Assembly: GCA_947177105.1 (NCBI GenBank)
Contig: CAMWTF010000047.1
Location: forward strand, 1-10,781
Direction of reading: 5' to 3'
DNA: 10,781 nt
DNA from: an uncultured Lachnospiraceae bacterium
GTDB lineage: Bacteria > Bacillota > Clostridia > Lachnospirales > Lachnospiraceae
Shown here: positions 1 to 5,959 of the stretch, in pieces
Numbering within the stretch: the stretch's first letter is position 1
Layout: each line of letters starts with the position of its first letter
Made by a program: the position numbers and the translations under genes
Notes under the pieces: generated by a model
What the model was told of the DNA's origin: nothing
Seen by the model: only the letters and a program-made list of their open reading frames with translations
The model's database searches: none

Positions 1-2842
1 CCATATGTGCATCCAGCAGCAGGCCGTACAGCTCACCCGACGTGGCGATATACTCGGTGATCAGATAATCCCCCGTCTGACTCACATAGGTCAGATAGCC
101 ATCCTCCTCCAGAACCGCCAGCTGTTTCCCCGTAACCGCGTCATATACCACCGGCGCCTCATGCAGGGAAGAGGCTACCCGGTAGCTTTCCGTGATAAAC
201 TCCTCGTACAGATCCTTCTTTGGCGCCTCCCCGCTCTCCTGTGAAAGCACACTGCCGTCCGCTGCGCTGTAATTCCTCCGGGTGCCGTCATACCAGATCA
301 CTTCCAGCCAGGAGCCTTCCTCGCTCTTCCTAAATTGCTGGTCATAGATATGCTCCGCGTCGGGGAATGCCCCCTCCGCCACCAGGGTTCCCTCCCTATC
401 ATAAATACGGAAACTCTCGTATCCGAAAAGCATCGCCGTCCGCCCGTCCCGGCTGACTCTGGCCTCATCATGGTCATACCGCCCGTCATATACAAATAGC
501 TGGGCCTCCTGATGATTTTCCAGCGCCATCAGGCGAAGGGACGGTTCGTTGCGGTTGGCAATTACGGCATACCCTGACGAAAGAACCAGAAAATCGCTGG
601 TAAATTGCCCCTCCTCCACCGACATCCGGCGGGCCGCGCTGTCATAAAAGGAAAACCTTCCGTCCTCCGTGGCCACCAGCGTATGCTCCGGCCCCGCATA
701 AAAACCTGTAATATTGACATTGTCCGTATAGGCCGTCTCCTGCTCCCCAAACGTATCAGGCTCTATCCGCACCAGCAGATTGCCGCTGGCCAGGTATATT
801 CCCTCCTGATTCGCCTGCAGCATGAGATGATTCTGGGAACTGAAGCCTCCTGTGAACGCCGCCTCTATAGTATCAACAATCCCAAACTGAGCTTCTCCGC
901 TCTTCTCCGCCGTAAAAGCGAAGTATTTCCCGTAAAAACCGCCTTCAAAATGCCCGTAATCCGACTCCTCATACAGGATCAGATCTCCCTCCGGGTCGTC
1001 CACATCCAAAATCCACAGTCCCCCATTGTGGAAACTCACCGCCAACATGCTTCCGTCGGCGTTCAGGGCAAAAATGTCATCTCCCGCATCCGCGAAAATA
1101 TCATTGGCCGGCACATGCAGGTGCTGTCCCTCAAAGTCCCGCTCCGCCAGTTTGGCGCCGTCCGAGGTCCGGTAAAACACAGCCCGCTGGGCATCCCTGT
1201 CCACAGCCGCCGCCACCTGCCCGTCCGCGGACAGGGCAAGTGTGGTGGCCACTTCTCCTATCCAGTCCGCTTTCTGCCCCTCCAGATCATATCCTGAGAC
1301 GCCCTCCGTCCCCGCATACACAATATGATTCTCGTCCACAAAGAGACAATCCGACAAAGCGGAATTTTGTGCAGGCAATACCGCTATGCTCTGCTGGGTC
1401 GCCAGATCATAGCCGGCAGCCTCATAGGCGTATCCCACAGCCAGACGACTTCCCTCCGGAGAAAGCGTGATATGAAAGGGCGCCCCCGGCAGCTTGAGGG
1501 CATCCAGAGCCTTATATCCGTCTGTCAGGTCATAGACGCCCAGAGCGTCCGTCAGAGCCTTTTGGGCCTGGGCCGTCACCGGGGCATCCAATACGGTGCG
1601 GGGCTGTGGAATGGCCTGCAGCGCCTGGCGGATAGCCGTGGTGGTATCCCCCTGGGCCAGGGCATTGGCGGAGTATTCCGCCAGTGTAAGGGCGCTCTGC
1701 CGCTGCTGAAGCTGCCGCATCCCGATAAATGTGCAGACGCCGCCCGCCAGAAAAGCGCAGGACAACACTGCCGCCGCTGTCCTTATGCGTCGCCTGTGTT
1801 TCACGGCCCGATTATCCTGCCTGTGCAGCTGCCGGAAAGCCGTCAGCATCTCCTGGGCCGTCTGGTAGCGGTCACCGGGCTGGGGCGCCATGGCTTTCTG
1901 CAGGATGGCGGACACCGCGGCGCTGCATACTTCCTTCCCCAGAGGCTCCACCTCACGGGCATCCTGGGCGGGTTTCCGGCCGGAAATCAGATGGTACAGG
2001 GTGGCTCCCAGGCTGTAGATATCCGATCTCACATCCAGCAGAATGCCCCTGCCGCCGGAGGTTTTGTCTAAAGAGGAGCGGCTCACAGATCCGCCCCTTG
2101 CGGGCGCCGCAAAGCCCGGCATGCTTTTGCCCTCCTCCAGCAGCTGGGTTTTCTCGGACCCTACCTCCAGCACCAGAGTGCTTTCGCTGCCATCCTCCTG
2201 CAGTGTCTTTTCCGCTCCCTCCCGCTGCCGATCGGACCTAAAGAAGCTGCTTCCCTTAAACTGGGAATTAACGCCTGCAGCCGACTGGTGGCTCACCAGG
2301 TAGTCCGCTCCATAGTGCTCCGGGGAAGCATATCCCCTGCTAAAGCCCACCTTAACCGCTCCGTCCTCTCCCAGCGCCAGGGCGATATTGAAATCAATCA
2401 GGCACATATCCCCATTCGGACGCCTCATGATATTGGCCGGTTTAATATCCCCGTGCAAAATGCCGTAGGGAGGTCTGCCATGCAGGTAAACCAGGGCTTC
2501 CAGCAACTGGCAGGCCCAGCCGATCAGTTCCGCCTGTCCGGGCAGCCATCCTCTGGCAATCAGCTTGTCCAGGCTCTCCCCCTCGATATAGTCCATGACG
2601 GTGTAAACAACACCGTTCTCCTGGACAAAATCATAGACCTGCGGGATATAAGTGTGGCTGAGTCCCTTTAACAGATCCACCTCCCGCCGCAGCGTCTCCG
2701 TGCCGATGCTCAGGGTCCGCTTATCCGCCTTGAGCACCACCGGTTTATCCAGACGTATATGCCGCCCCAGATATACCACTCCGCCGCCGCCGGCTCCGAT
2801 TTTCTCATTTAACTCATATGTTCCTGCAACTACCTGTGGCAT
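1..2842 (-). CDS. Transmembrane Ser/Thr protein kinase with extracellular beta-propeller-like sensor (3' end outside window)
   Basis: A Hanks-type kinase that would phosphorylate proteins on Thr/Ser at the inner membrane face. Starting at ATG 2842 the frame is open for 947 codons to the window edge. Residues 9-177 and 267-340 form the kinase domain: Gly loop G16-A-G-G-G-G21, ATP-anchoring K38, probable helix-C E54, catalytic loop HGDIKPAN (D132, K134, N137), DFN at 150-152 in place of DFG, and SPE (173-175) in place of APE. HGD lacks the Arg of HRD, so it is a non-RD kinase, but all core catalytic residues are present. Residues about 178-266 are an unusual insert before the DVRSDIYSLG helix. 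A basic stretch (KHRRRIR, 348-354) precedes one transmembrane segment (about 355-375). The rest is a probable outer beta-propeller-like domain with repeated blades such as LSPEGSRLAVGY. There are no PASTA repeats, unlike PrkC/StkP. Upstream purines AGAGGA and GAGGAG support the start. It is the last gene seen of the cluster; PP2C and FHA partners lie upstream. Confidence 0.93.
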   Translation of the reverse strand, partial: MPQVVAGTYELNEKIGAGGGGVVYLGRHIRLDKPVVLKADKRTLSIGTETLRREVDLLKGLSHTYIPQVYDFVQENGVVYTVMDYIEGESLDKLIARGWLPGQAELIGWACQLLEALVYLHGRPPYGILHGDIKPANIMRRPNGDMCLIDFNIALALGEDGAVKVGFSRGYASPEHYGADYLVSHQSAAGVNSQFKGSSFFRSDRQREGAEKTLQEDGSESTLVLEVGSEKTQLLEEGKSMPGFAAPARGGSVSRSSLDKTSGGRGILLDVRSDIYSLGATLYHLISGRKPAQDAREVEPLGKEVCSAAVSAILQKAMAPQPGDRYQTAQEMLTAFRQLHRQDNRAVKHRRRIRTAAAVLSCAFLAGGVCTFIGMRQLQQRQSALTLAEYSANALAQGDTTTAIRQALQAIPQPRTVLDAPVTAQAQKALTDALGVYDLTDGYKALDALKLPGAPFHITLSPEGSRLAVGYAYEAAGYDLATQQSIAVLPAQNSALSDCLFVDENHIVYAGTEGVSGYDLEGQKADWIGEVATTLALSADGQVAAAVDRDAQRAVFYRTSDGAKLAERDFEGQHLHVPANDIFADAGDDIFALNADGSMLAVSFHNGGLWILDVDDPEGDLILYEESDYGHFEGGFYGKYFAFTAEKSGEAQFGIVDTIEAAFTGGFSSQNHLMLQANQEGIYLASGNLLVRIEPDTFGEQETAYTDNVNITGFYAGPEHTLVATEDGRFSFYDSAARRMSVEEGQFTSDFLVLSSGYAVIANRNEPSLRLMALENHQEAQLFVYDGRYDHDEARVSRDGRTAMLFGYESFRIYDREGTLVAEGAFPDAEHIYDQQFRKSEEGSWLEVIWYDGTRRNYSAADGSVLSQESGEAPKKDLYEEFITESYRVASSLHEAPVVYDAVTGKQLAVLEEDGYLTYVSQTGDYLITEYIATSGELYGLLLDAHM
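2045..2311 (-). other. Insert in the kinase domain with three acidic Thr motifs
   Basis: This part of the kinase gene encodes residues about 178-266, between the SPEHY motif that ends the activation segment and the DVRSDIYSLG helix that normally follows within roughly ten to twenty residues. It is low in hydrophobic core residues and rich in Ser, Gly, Glu and Lys, so it is probably a flexible loop. It contains three similar motifs: EKTLQED (T213), ESTLVLE (T222) and EKTQLLE (T232). Two of them have Leu at Thr+3, a position that FHA domains read. I infer an autophosphorylation and docking loop; no phosphorylation is shown by sequence alone. Confidence 0.55.
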
Positions 2843-2880
2843 TTTCCTCTGCTCTCCTCACGCTTTGTTTTTCCAGACGA

Positions 2881-2897
2881 TTGCGAACGTTCCGCAA
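2881..2897. repeat. Near-palindrome in the 87-base gap before the kinase gene
   Basis: The sequence TTGCGAACGTTCCGCAA is an almost perfect palindrome: TTGC/GCAA arms around the 8-bp palindrome GAACGTTC, with one extra base. It lies in the gap between the 52-residue membrane protein and the kinase start. It could be an operator-like site or a small hairpin, or may be chance. There is no T-run after it on either strand, so it is not an obvious terminator. Confidence 0.3.
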
Positions 2898-2929
2898 CTG
2901 CCCATCGCTTTTGCCGATTTGGCCGGACA

Positions 2930-3088
2930 CTACCTCTGCGCTTTCCCGTATTCCTGTTCCAGCTTCTTCTTTAACCGCCTGCCTGTGCATGTGAAGATCA
3001 CGATGCAAAGCGCCGCCAGGATTCCCGCCGCCGCCATCAAGGCGATGCCGCCATAGAAAAACATTTCACTCTCCGATAAACCAAGCAT
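2930..3088 (-). CDS. Small single-span membrane protein (52 aa), unknown function
   Basis: I read a 52-codon gene here that is short enough to be missed by length cut-offs. It starts MLGLSESEMFFYGG and ends at TAG 2930-2932. A strong ribosome binding site, AAGGAG, lies 7 bases before the ATG. Residues about 11-33 are a hydrophobic span (GGIALMAAAGILAALCIVIF), followed by a basic tail (GRRLKKKLEQEYGKAQR). By the positive-inside rule the short N terminus is outside and the tail is cytoplasmic. It lies between another small single-span protein and the kinase, 36 bases after the former. I do not recognise a named family. A role as an accessory or anchor for the kinase/phosphatase module is inference from position only. 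Confidence 0.8.
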   Translation of the reverse strand: MLGLSESEMFFYGGIALMAAAGILAALCIVIFTCTGRRLKKKLEQEYGKAQR

Positions 3089-3124
3089 CTTTCCTCTCCT
3101 TCCGTAAAACCCTCCCGCTGTGCC

Positions 3125-3439
3125 TTAAGGGATGATCTCCTCGCTCTCACAATAGACAATGTCTTTCAGTACCTTCACCGGCCGTAAAGCCGCCTGCACT
3201 TCCGCCACCGGCAGCTCCTGGGTTATGGAACCTGCATTCAAAGAAGACAACCTGGCTGTTCTGTGCCTTTGCCGCCTTCCGAGCAGGCGGATCAGCAATA
3301 GAACCAGACAGATCGCCAACAGGACGGCTGCCAAAATCATAACCCCCAGCAGAACCGTCTCCGACATAGCCGCGTCCGTCATTATGTCCTTCCCCGATGC
3401 GGCAGCGTCCGCCTCACGGAAATTCCCCTCCCGCTTCAT
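3125..3439 (-). CDS. Small single-span membrane protein (about 104 aa), unknown function
   Basis: A small protein with a polar N-terminal part, one strongly hydrophobic span (VLLGVMILAAVLLAICLVLL), a basic stop-transfer stretch (RRQRHR) and a cytoplasmic tail of about 45 residues ending SEEIIP. The predicted topology is N-out, C-in, as in the 52-residue protein downstream. The start is uncertain. ATG 3439 begins 4 bases after the phosphatase stop but has a weak ribosome site. ATG 3490, inside the phosphatase gene, has AAAGGAG 4 bases upstream, but those bases also encode phosphatase Lys-Glu codons, and this start would overlap the phosphatase by 47 bases. ATG 3382 (MTDAAMSET) is preceded by GGGGAAGGA. 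No family is recognised; its place in the kinase/phosphatase/FHA group suggests a linked role. Confidence 0.78.
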   Translation of the reverse strand: MKREGNFREADAAASGKDIMTDAAMSETVLLGVMILAAVLLAICLVLLLIRLLGRRQRHRTARLSSLNAGSITQELPVAEVQAALRPVKVLKDIVYCESEEIIP

Positions 3440-3443
3440 GCCA

Positions 3444-4214
3444 TCACTTATAAGTCCTGATAGTAGCCACTGTAATGTTATCCCGCTCATTGCGCTCCTT
3501 TACCATCCGGATCAATGCCTGCTCATTCTGCCGCATATTTTCCGGGCTGTTCATGCGATAGGGTTCCAGGTAGGCCAGCAGCTCCGCAGGCGTAATCTTA
3601 TGGCGGAAACCGTCGCTGCACAGCAGATAGACGGCGTTGCCAAGAGGTGTCCCAAAAAAGAAATCCGGATATACCGCCTCGGATGCGCCTATGCATTGCA
3701 GTAGTACGCTTCTGCGGGGATCTGTCTCCGCCTGCTCCGGGGCCAAAAGCCCCATCTCAATCTCTCTGGCCACCACTGTCTGATCCCTGGTGATCTGGGT
3801 CACCTGCATTTGTAGTTCATAAGCCCTGGAATCCCCCACATTGGCCACATAGTACCGACCCTCCGTCAACAGCAGCACTGTGGCCGTCGTTCCCAGCCGC
3901 ACGCCGTTTTCCCTTCCATATGCCTTAATCTTTTCGTTGCGCTCTGTGATAACCTGCGTCCATTCCCGCCGGATGTCACCGTCCTGCAGACCCTTTTGCA
4001 GTAAAACTGTCAGCCTCTGGCTGCACCAGCCGCGAAAAGCGTGTATAACGCTGGCGCTGGCCAGTTCGCCCTTCTGCAGCCCCCCCATGCCGTCGCAGAG
4101 AATGGCAAATACCAGCTGCCGCCCGTCATGCTCCAGCAGCTGTACGCTGACGCTGTCCTGATTGGCAGTTTTGACATTGCCCGCATCCGTGCTGGCAGAA
4201 ACCATAAATCTCAT
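3444..4214 (-). CDS. PP2C-family Ser/Thr protein phosphatase
   Basis: A cytoplasmic metal-dependent phosphatase that removes phosphate from Thr/Ser, the likely eraser for the kinase encoded downstream. At 256 residues it is the usual length of bacterial Stp/PrpC enzymes. The motifs are all present: D10 and NQD (18-20, a variant of NED), DGMGG (41-45), LGTTATVLLL (107-116), NVGDSRAY (125-132), ITRDQTVV, CSDGF (199-203) and DNITV (245-249). The metal-binding Asp residues D20, D41, D201 and D245 are kept, so the enzyme should be active. It has no transmembrane segment or signal peptide. The ATG at 4214 lies 12 bases after the FHA gene stop with AAAGG upstream; a second in-frame ATG (codon 4) is also possible. 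The close spacing suggests it is co-transcribed with the FHA gene. Confidence 0.95.
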   Translation of the reverse strand: MRFMVSASTDAGNVKTANQDSVSVQLLEHDGRQLVFAILCDGMGGLQKGELASASVIHAFRGWCSQRLTVLLQKGLQDGDIRREWTQVITERNEKIKAYGRENGVRLGTTATVLLLTEGRYYVANVGDSRAYELQMQVTQITRDQTVVAREIEMGLLAPEQAETDPRRSVLLQCIGASEAVYPDFFFGTPLGNAVYLLCSDGFRHKITPAELLAYLEPYRMNSPENMRQNEQALIRMVKERNERDNITVATIRTYK

Positions 4215-4226
4215 CGCTTTATACCT

Positions 4227-5942
4227 TTAAAATGTCAGAAATTCAAATTCTTCGTTGGAGAGGCGGATCTTGGTTCCATGGGACAGCGGTATCTCCGTGT
4301 TGCTGGGAATCATTTCCCCGTTTATGTAGGTGTGGTTGGTGGAGTTGTTATCCACAATAAAGAATTGTCCGTTCCTGTTGATAAAGTCCGCATGGCTGCG
4401 GCTGATGGTGGGATTGCCGCTGATGCAGTAGTCCACATAGCTCCTCTCCTTCCCAATGTGGAAGATGGGCTTGTCCAGAAGAATCCTTTCGTTGTTGCTG
4501 CTGCGGAGCAGGTAGGGCTTTATGGCGGACGCGGCTATTGCGTCACCGATCACCACCGTGTCCTCCGAAAAACCCTCGGCGCCCATAACCACCGTGTCCC
4601 CAAAGTTGTCACTGCCGGAAAAAGACTGCGCCGGCGATAACTGGGGCTGTACCGAAGACTGAAAGGCGGGCTGCGCTGGCTGCTGCACCGAAGGCTGCTG
4701 AACCTGGGCCTGGGCGGAGGACCATTGTACACCGGACTGCTGCACCAAAGGCTGTGCCTGCTGCCCGGGTACCGCAAATCCAGAGGCAGGCACAGAGTTG
4801 GCAGCAGGCGCCGCATTCCCTCCCTTTTTCTTAGCCTCCTTCTGGGCCTTATATGCCGCGGCGTTCTCCTTGTTATAATGCTGCAGCAGATAGAACATGG
4901 ACATCCCTTTTTCCGAGGCGGGCTGCTGGGAATCGGACTGCTCGGGAACTGCTTTCTGCTGCGCCTTCTTCTGCTTTTTTCCTGCCCCAGCCTGTGAGTC
5001 CGCACCGCCGCCGTTCCCCTGCCCGGGCACCGCAAAGCCGCCGTCACCACCCTGTCCCGGTACCGCAAAACCCATTTCGGCCGCCACAGGACTTCCCTGT
5101 TTCCCAAAGGTGGGAGCAGGCTGCTGAGACTGTGCCTGGGATTGCGCCATGTTTTTTGCCGGAAAAACCGGAGCGGACTGCTGGGACTGTACTGCGGCGC
5201 CGGCCCGGGGAGCCTCAGCAGGCTGTTGAGACCGGGCCTCAGCGCTTACCTGGGACACCGAAGCGGGCTGCTGTGGCTGTGCCTTGGAATTGATCTGCGG
5301 CTTTGACGTGGACTGCTTGAACTGCATCTGCGCGCCTGCCTGGGACGCCGGATCCGGCTGGGGCATCTGTCCTCCATAAGAAGAAGTCCCCCCCGCCCCC
5401 TGCAGTTCCTCCAGCAGACGCAGAAAATCCTCCACCACAAACACTGGTGTGCTGTTCAGATAATTGATGATTCTGGCCACATAGTCACAGTTCTCCGTCT
5501 GGTCAAACTGAGTGGAAAACATAATATTTTTAAAAAACAGGCCGCTGTCCACGGCCCCTGTCTCCCTGACCACAGGCAGACAGACCACCTCCGCCCTGCA
5601 GCTTCTGACATCCGCATATATATAATCCATATCCAACAGCAGGGATCCATTGTCGATCATATATTCCTCCGCCGCAGCCAGCGCCTCCGCCACGCCGGAA
5701 AAAACCCCCAGAAGCCTGCGCTTATTCACAACACCGGAGAAGAATTGCCTCACCGTGACCTTGGCGGTCACATTGTACTTCAGAAAACAATCCTGGTTCA
5801 TCTGGGTATACAGCACGGATGCCATGCCGGGAATCCTGTTGTTGGTGATCATGCCCAGTGTCATGGTATCCAGCACATCCTCCTCCTGAATCGCATACAC
5901 CAGAAAAGTGTTGTTCCCGCTTGTCTCAAATGTAAATGCCAT
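4227..5942 (-). CDS. FHA-domain protein with DUF6382-like N terminus and long Gln/Pro linker
   Basis: A predicted phospho-Thr reader of 571 residues. Residues 1 to about 180 are a folded N-terminal region that fits the DUF6382 family often found before FHA domains in Clostridia (recalled, not searched). Residues about 185-445 are a low-complexity linker rich in Gln, Pro, Ala and Ser, with three GFAVPGQ copies. Two copies of DTVV(M/I)G (T450, T462) follow. The C-terminal FHA domain (about 473-571) shows GKE (497-499), SRSH (514-517), N536 and the NG pair 541-542, matching the conserved phosphopeptide-binding residues. There is no transmembrane segment or signal peptide, so it should be cytoplasmic. 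AAGGAG 9 bases before ATG 5942 supports the start. It lies between the WG-repeat gene (17-base gap) and the phosphatase (12-base gap). It probably binds phosphorylated kinase or a Tad component. Confidence 0.92.
   Translation of the reverse strand: MAFTFETSGNNTFLVYAIQEEDVLDTMTLGMITNNRIPGMASVLYTQMNQDCFLKYNVTAKVTVRQFFSGVVNKRRLLGVFSGVAEALAAAEEYMIDNGSLLLDMDYIYADVRSCRAEVVCLPVVRETGAVDSGLFFKNIMFSTQFDQTENCDYVARIINYLNSTPVFVVEDFLRLLEELQGAGGTSSYGGQMPQPDPASQAGAQMQFKQSTSKPQINSKAQPQQPASVSQVSAEARSQQPAEAPRAGAAVQSQQSAPVFPAKNMAQSQAQSQQPAPTFGKQGSPVAAEMGFAVPGQGGDGGFAVPGQGNGGGADSQAGAGKKQKKAQQKAVPEQSDSQQPASEKGMSMFYLLQHYNKENAAAYKAQKEAKKKGGNAAPAANSVPASGFAVPGQQAQPLVQQSGVQWSSAQAQVQQPSVQQPAQPAFQSSVQPQLSPAQSFSGSDNFGDTVVMGAEGFSEDTVVIGDAIAASAIKPYLLRSSNNERILLDKPIFHIGKERSYVDYCISGNPTISRSHADFINRNGQFFIVDNNSTNHTYINGEMIPSNTEIPLSHGTKIRLSNEEFEFLTF
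4557..4595 (-). other. Two DTVV(M/I)G motifs directly before the FHA domain
   Basis: This part of the FHA gene encodes GDTVVMG and EDTVVIG, 12 residues apart (T450 and T462), with the second only about ten residues from the start of the FHA fold. A duplicated acidic-Thr-hydrophobic motif next to an FHA domain resembles the phospho-Thr switch of GarA/OdhI, where the phosphorylated N-terminal Thr binds the protein's own FHA domain. The motifs are seen; phosphorylation and self-binding are inference. Confidence 0.5.
4761..5072 (-). repeat. Three GFAVPGQ coding repeats in the FHA linker
   Basis: Identical heptapeptides GFAVPGQ are encoded at 4761-4781, 5019-5039 and 5052-5072. The first two in protein order are only 11 residues apart; the third is 86 residues further on. 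The DNA copies are similar but differ at several third positions, so selection on the peptide is at least as likely as recent duplication. They lie in a flexible Gln/Pro-rich linker and could be short binding motifs or simple spacers. Confidence 0.7.
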
Positions 5943-5959
5943 GTTTGACTCTCCTTACT

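Noticed and set aside
605..2071. Plus-strand open frames of 230 and 248 codons opposite the kinase gene
   Set aside because: They are antisense to a continuous 947-codon kinase with recognisable motifs, and their sequences show no domain features. Long antisense frames are expected from the codon bias.
2814..3008. 64-codon minus-strand frame over the gap before the kinase
   Set aside because: It overlaps the 52-residue membrane protein in another phase and runs into the kinase start. It has no recognisable features.
4041..4640. Plus-strand open frame of 199 codons opposite the phosphatase and FHA genes
   Set aside because: It spans two well-supported genes on the other strand, including the FHA domain and the phosphatase start, and shows no motif of its own.
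4550..5107. 185-codon minus-strand frame inside the FHA linker
   Set aside because: It is another frame of the Gln/Pro-rich linker, giving a Pro/Arg/Ser-rich low-complexity sequence with no ribosome site; the FHA frame explains the DNA.
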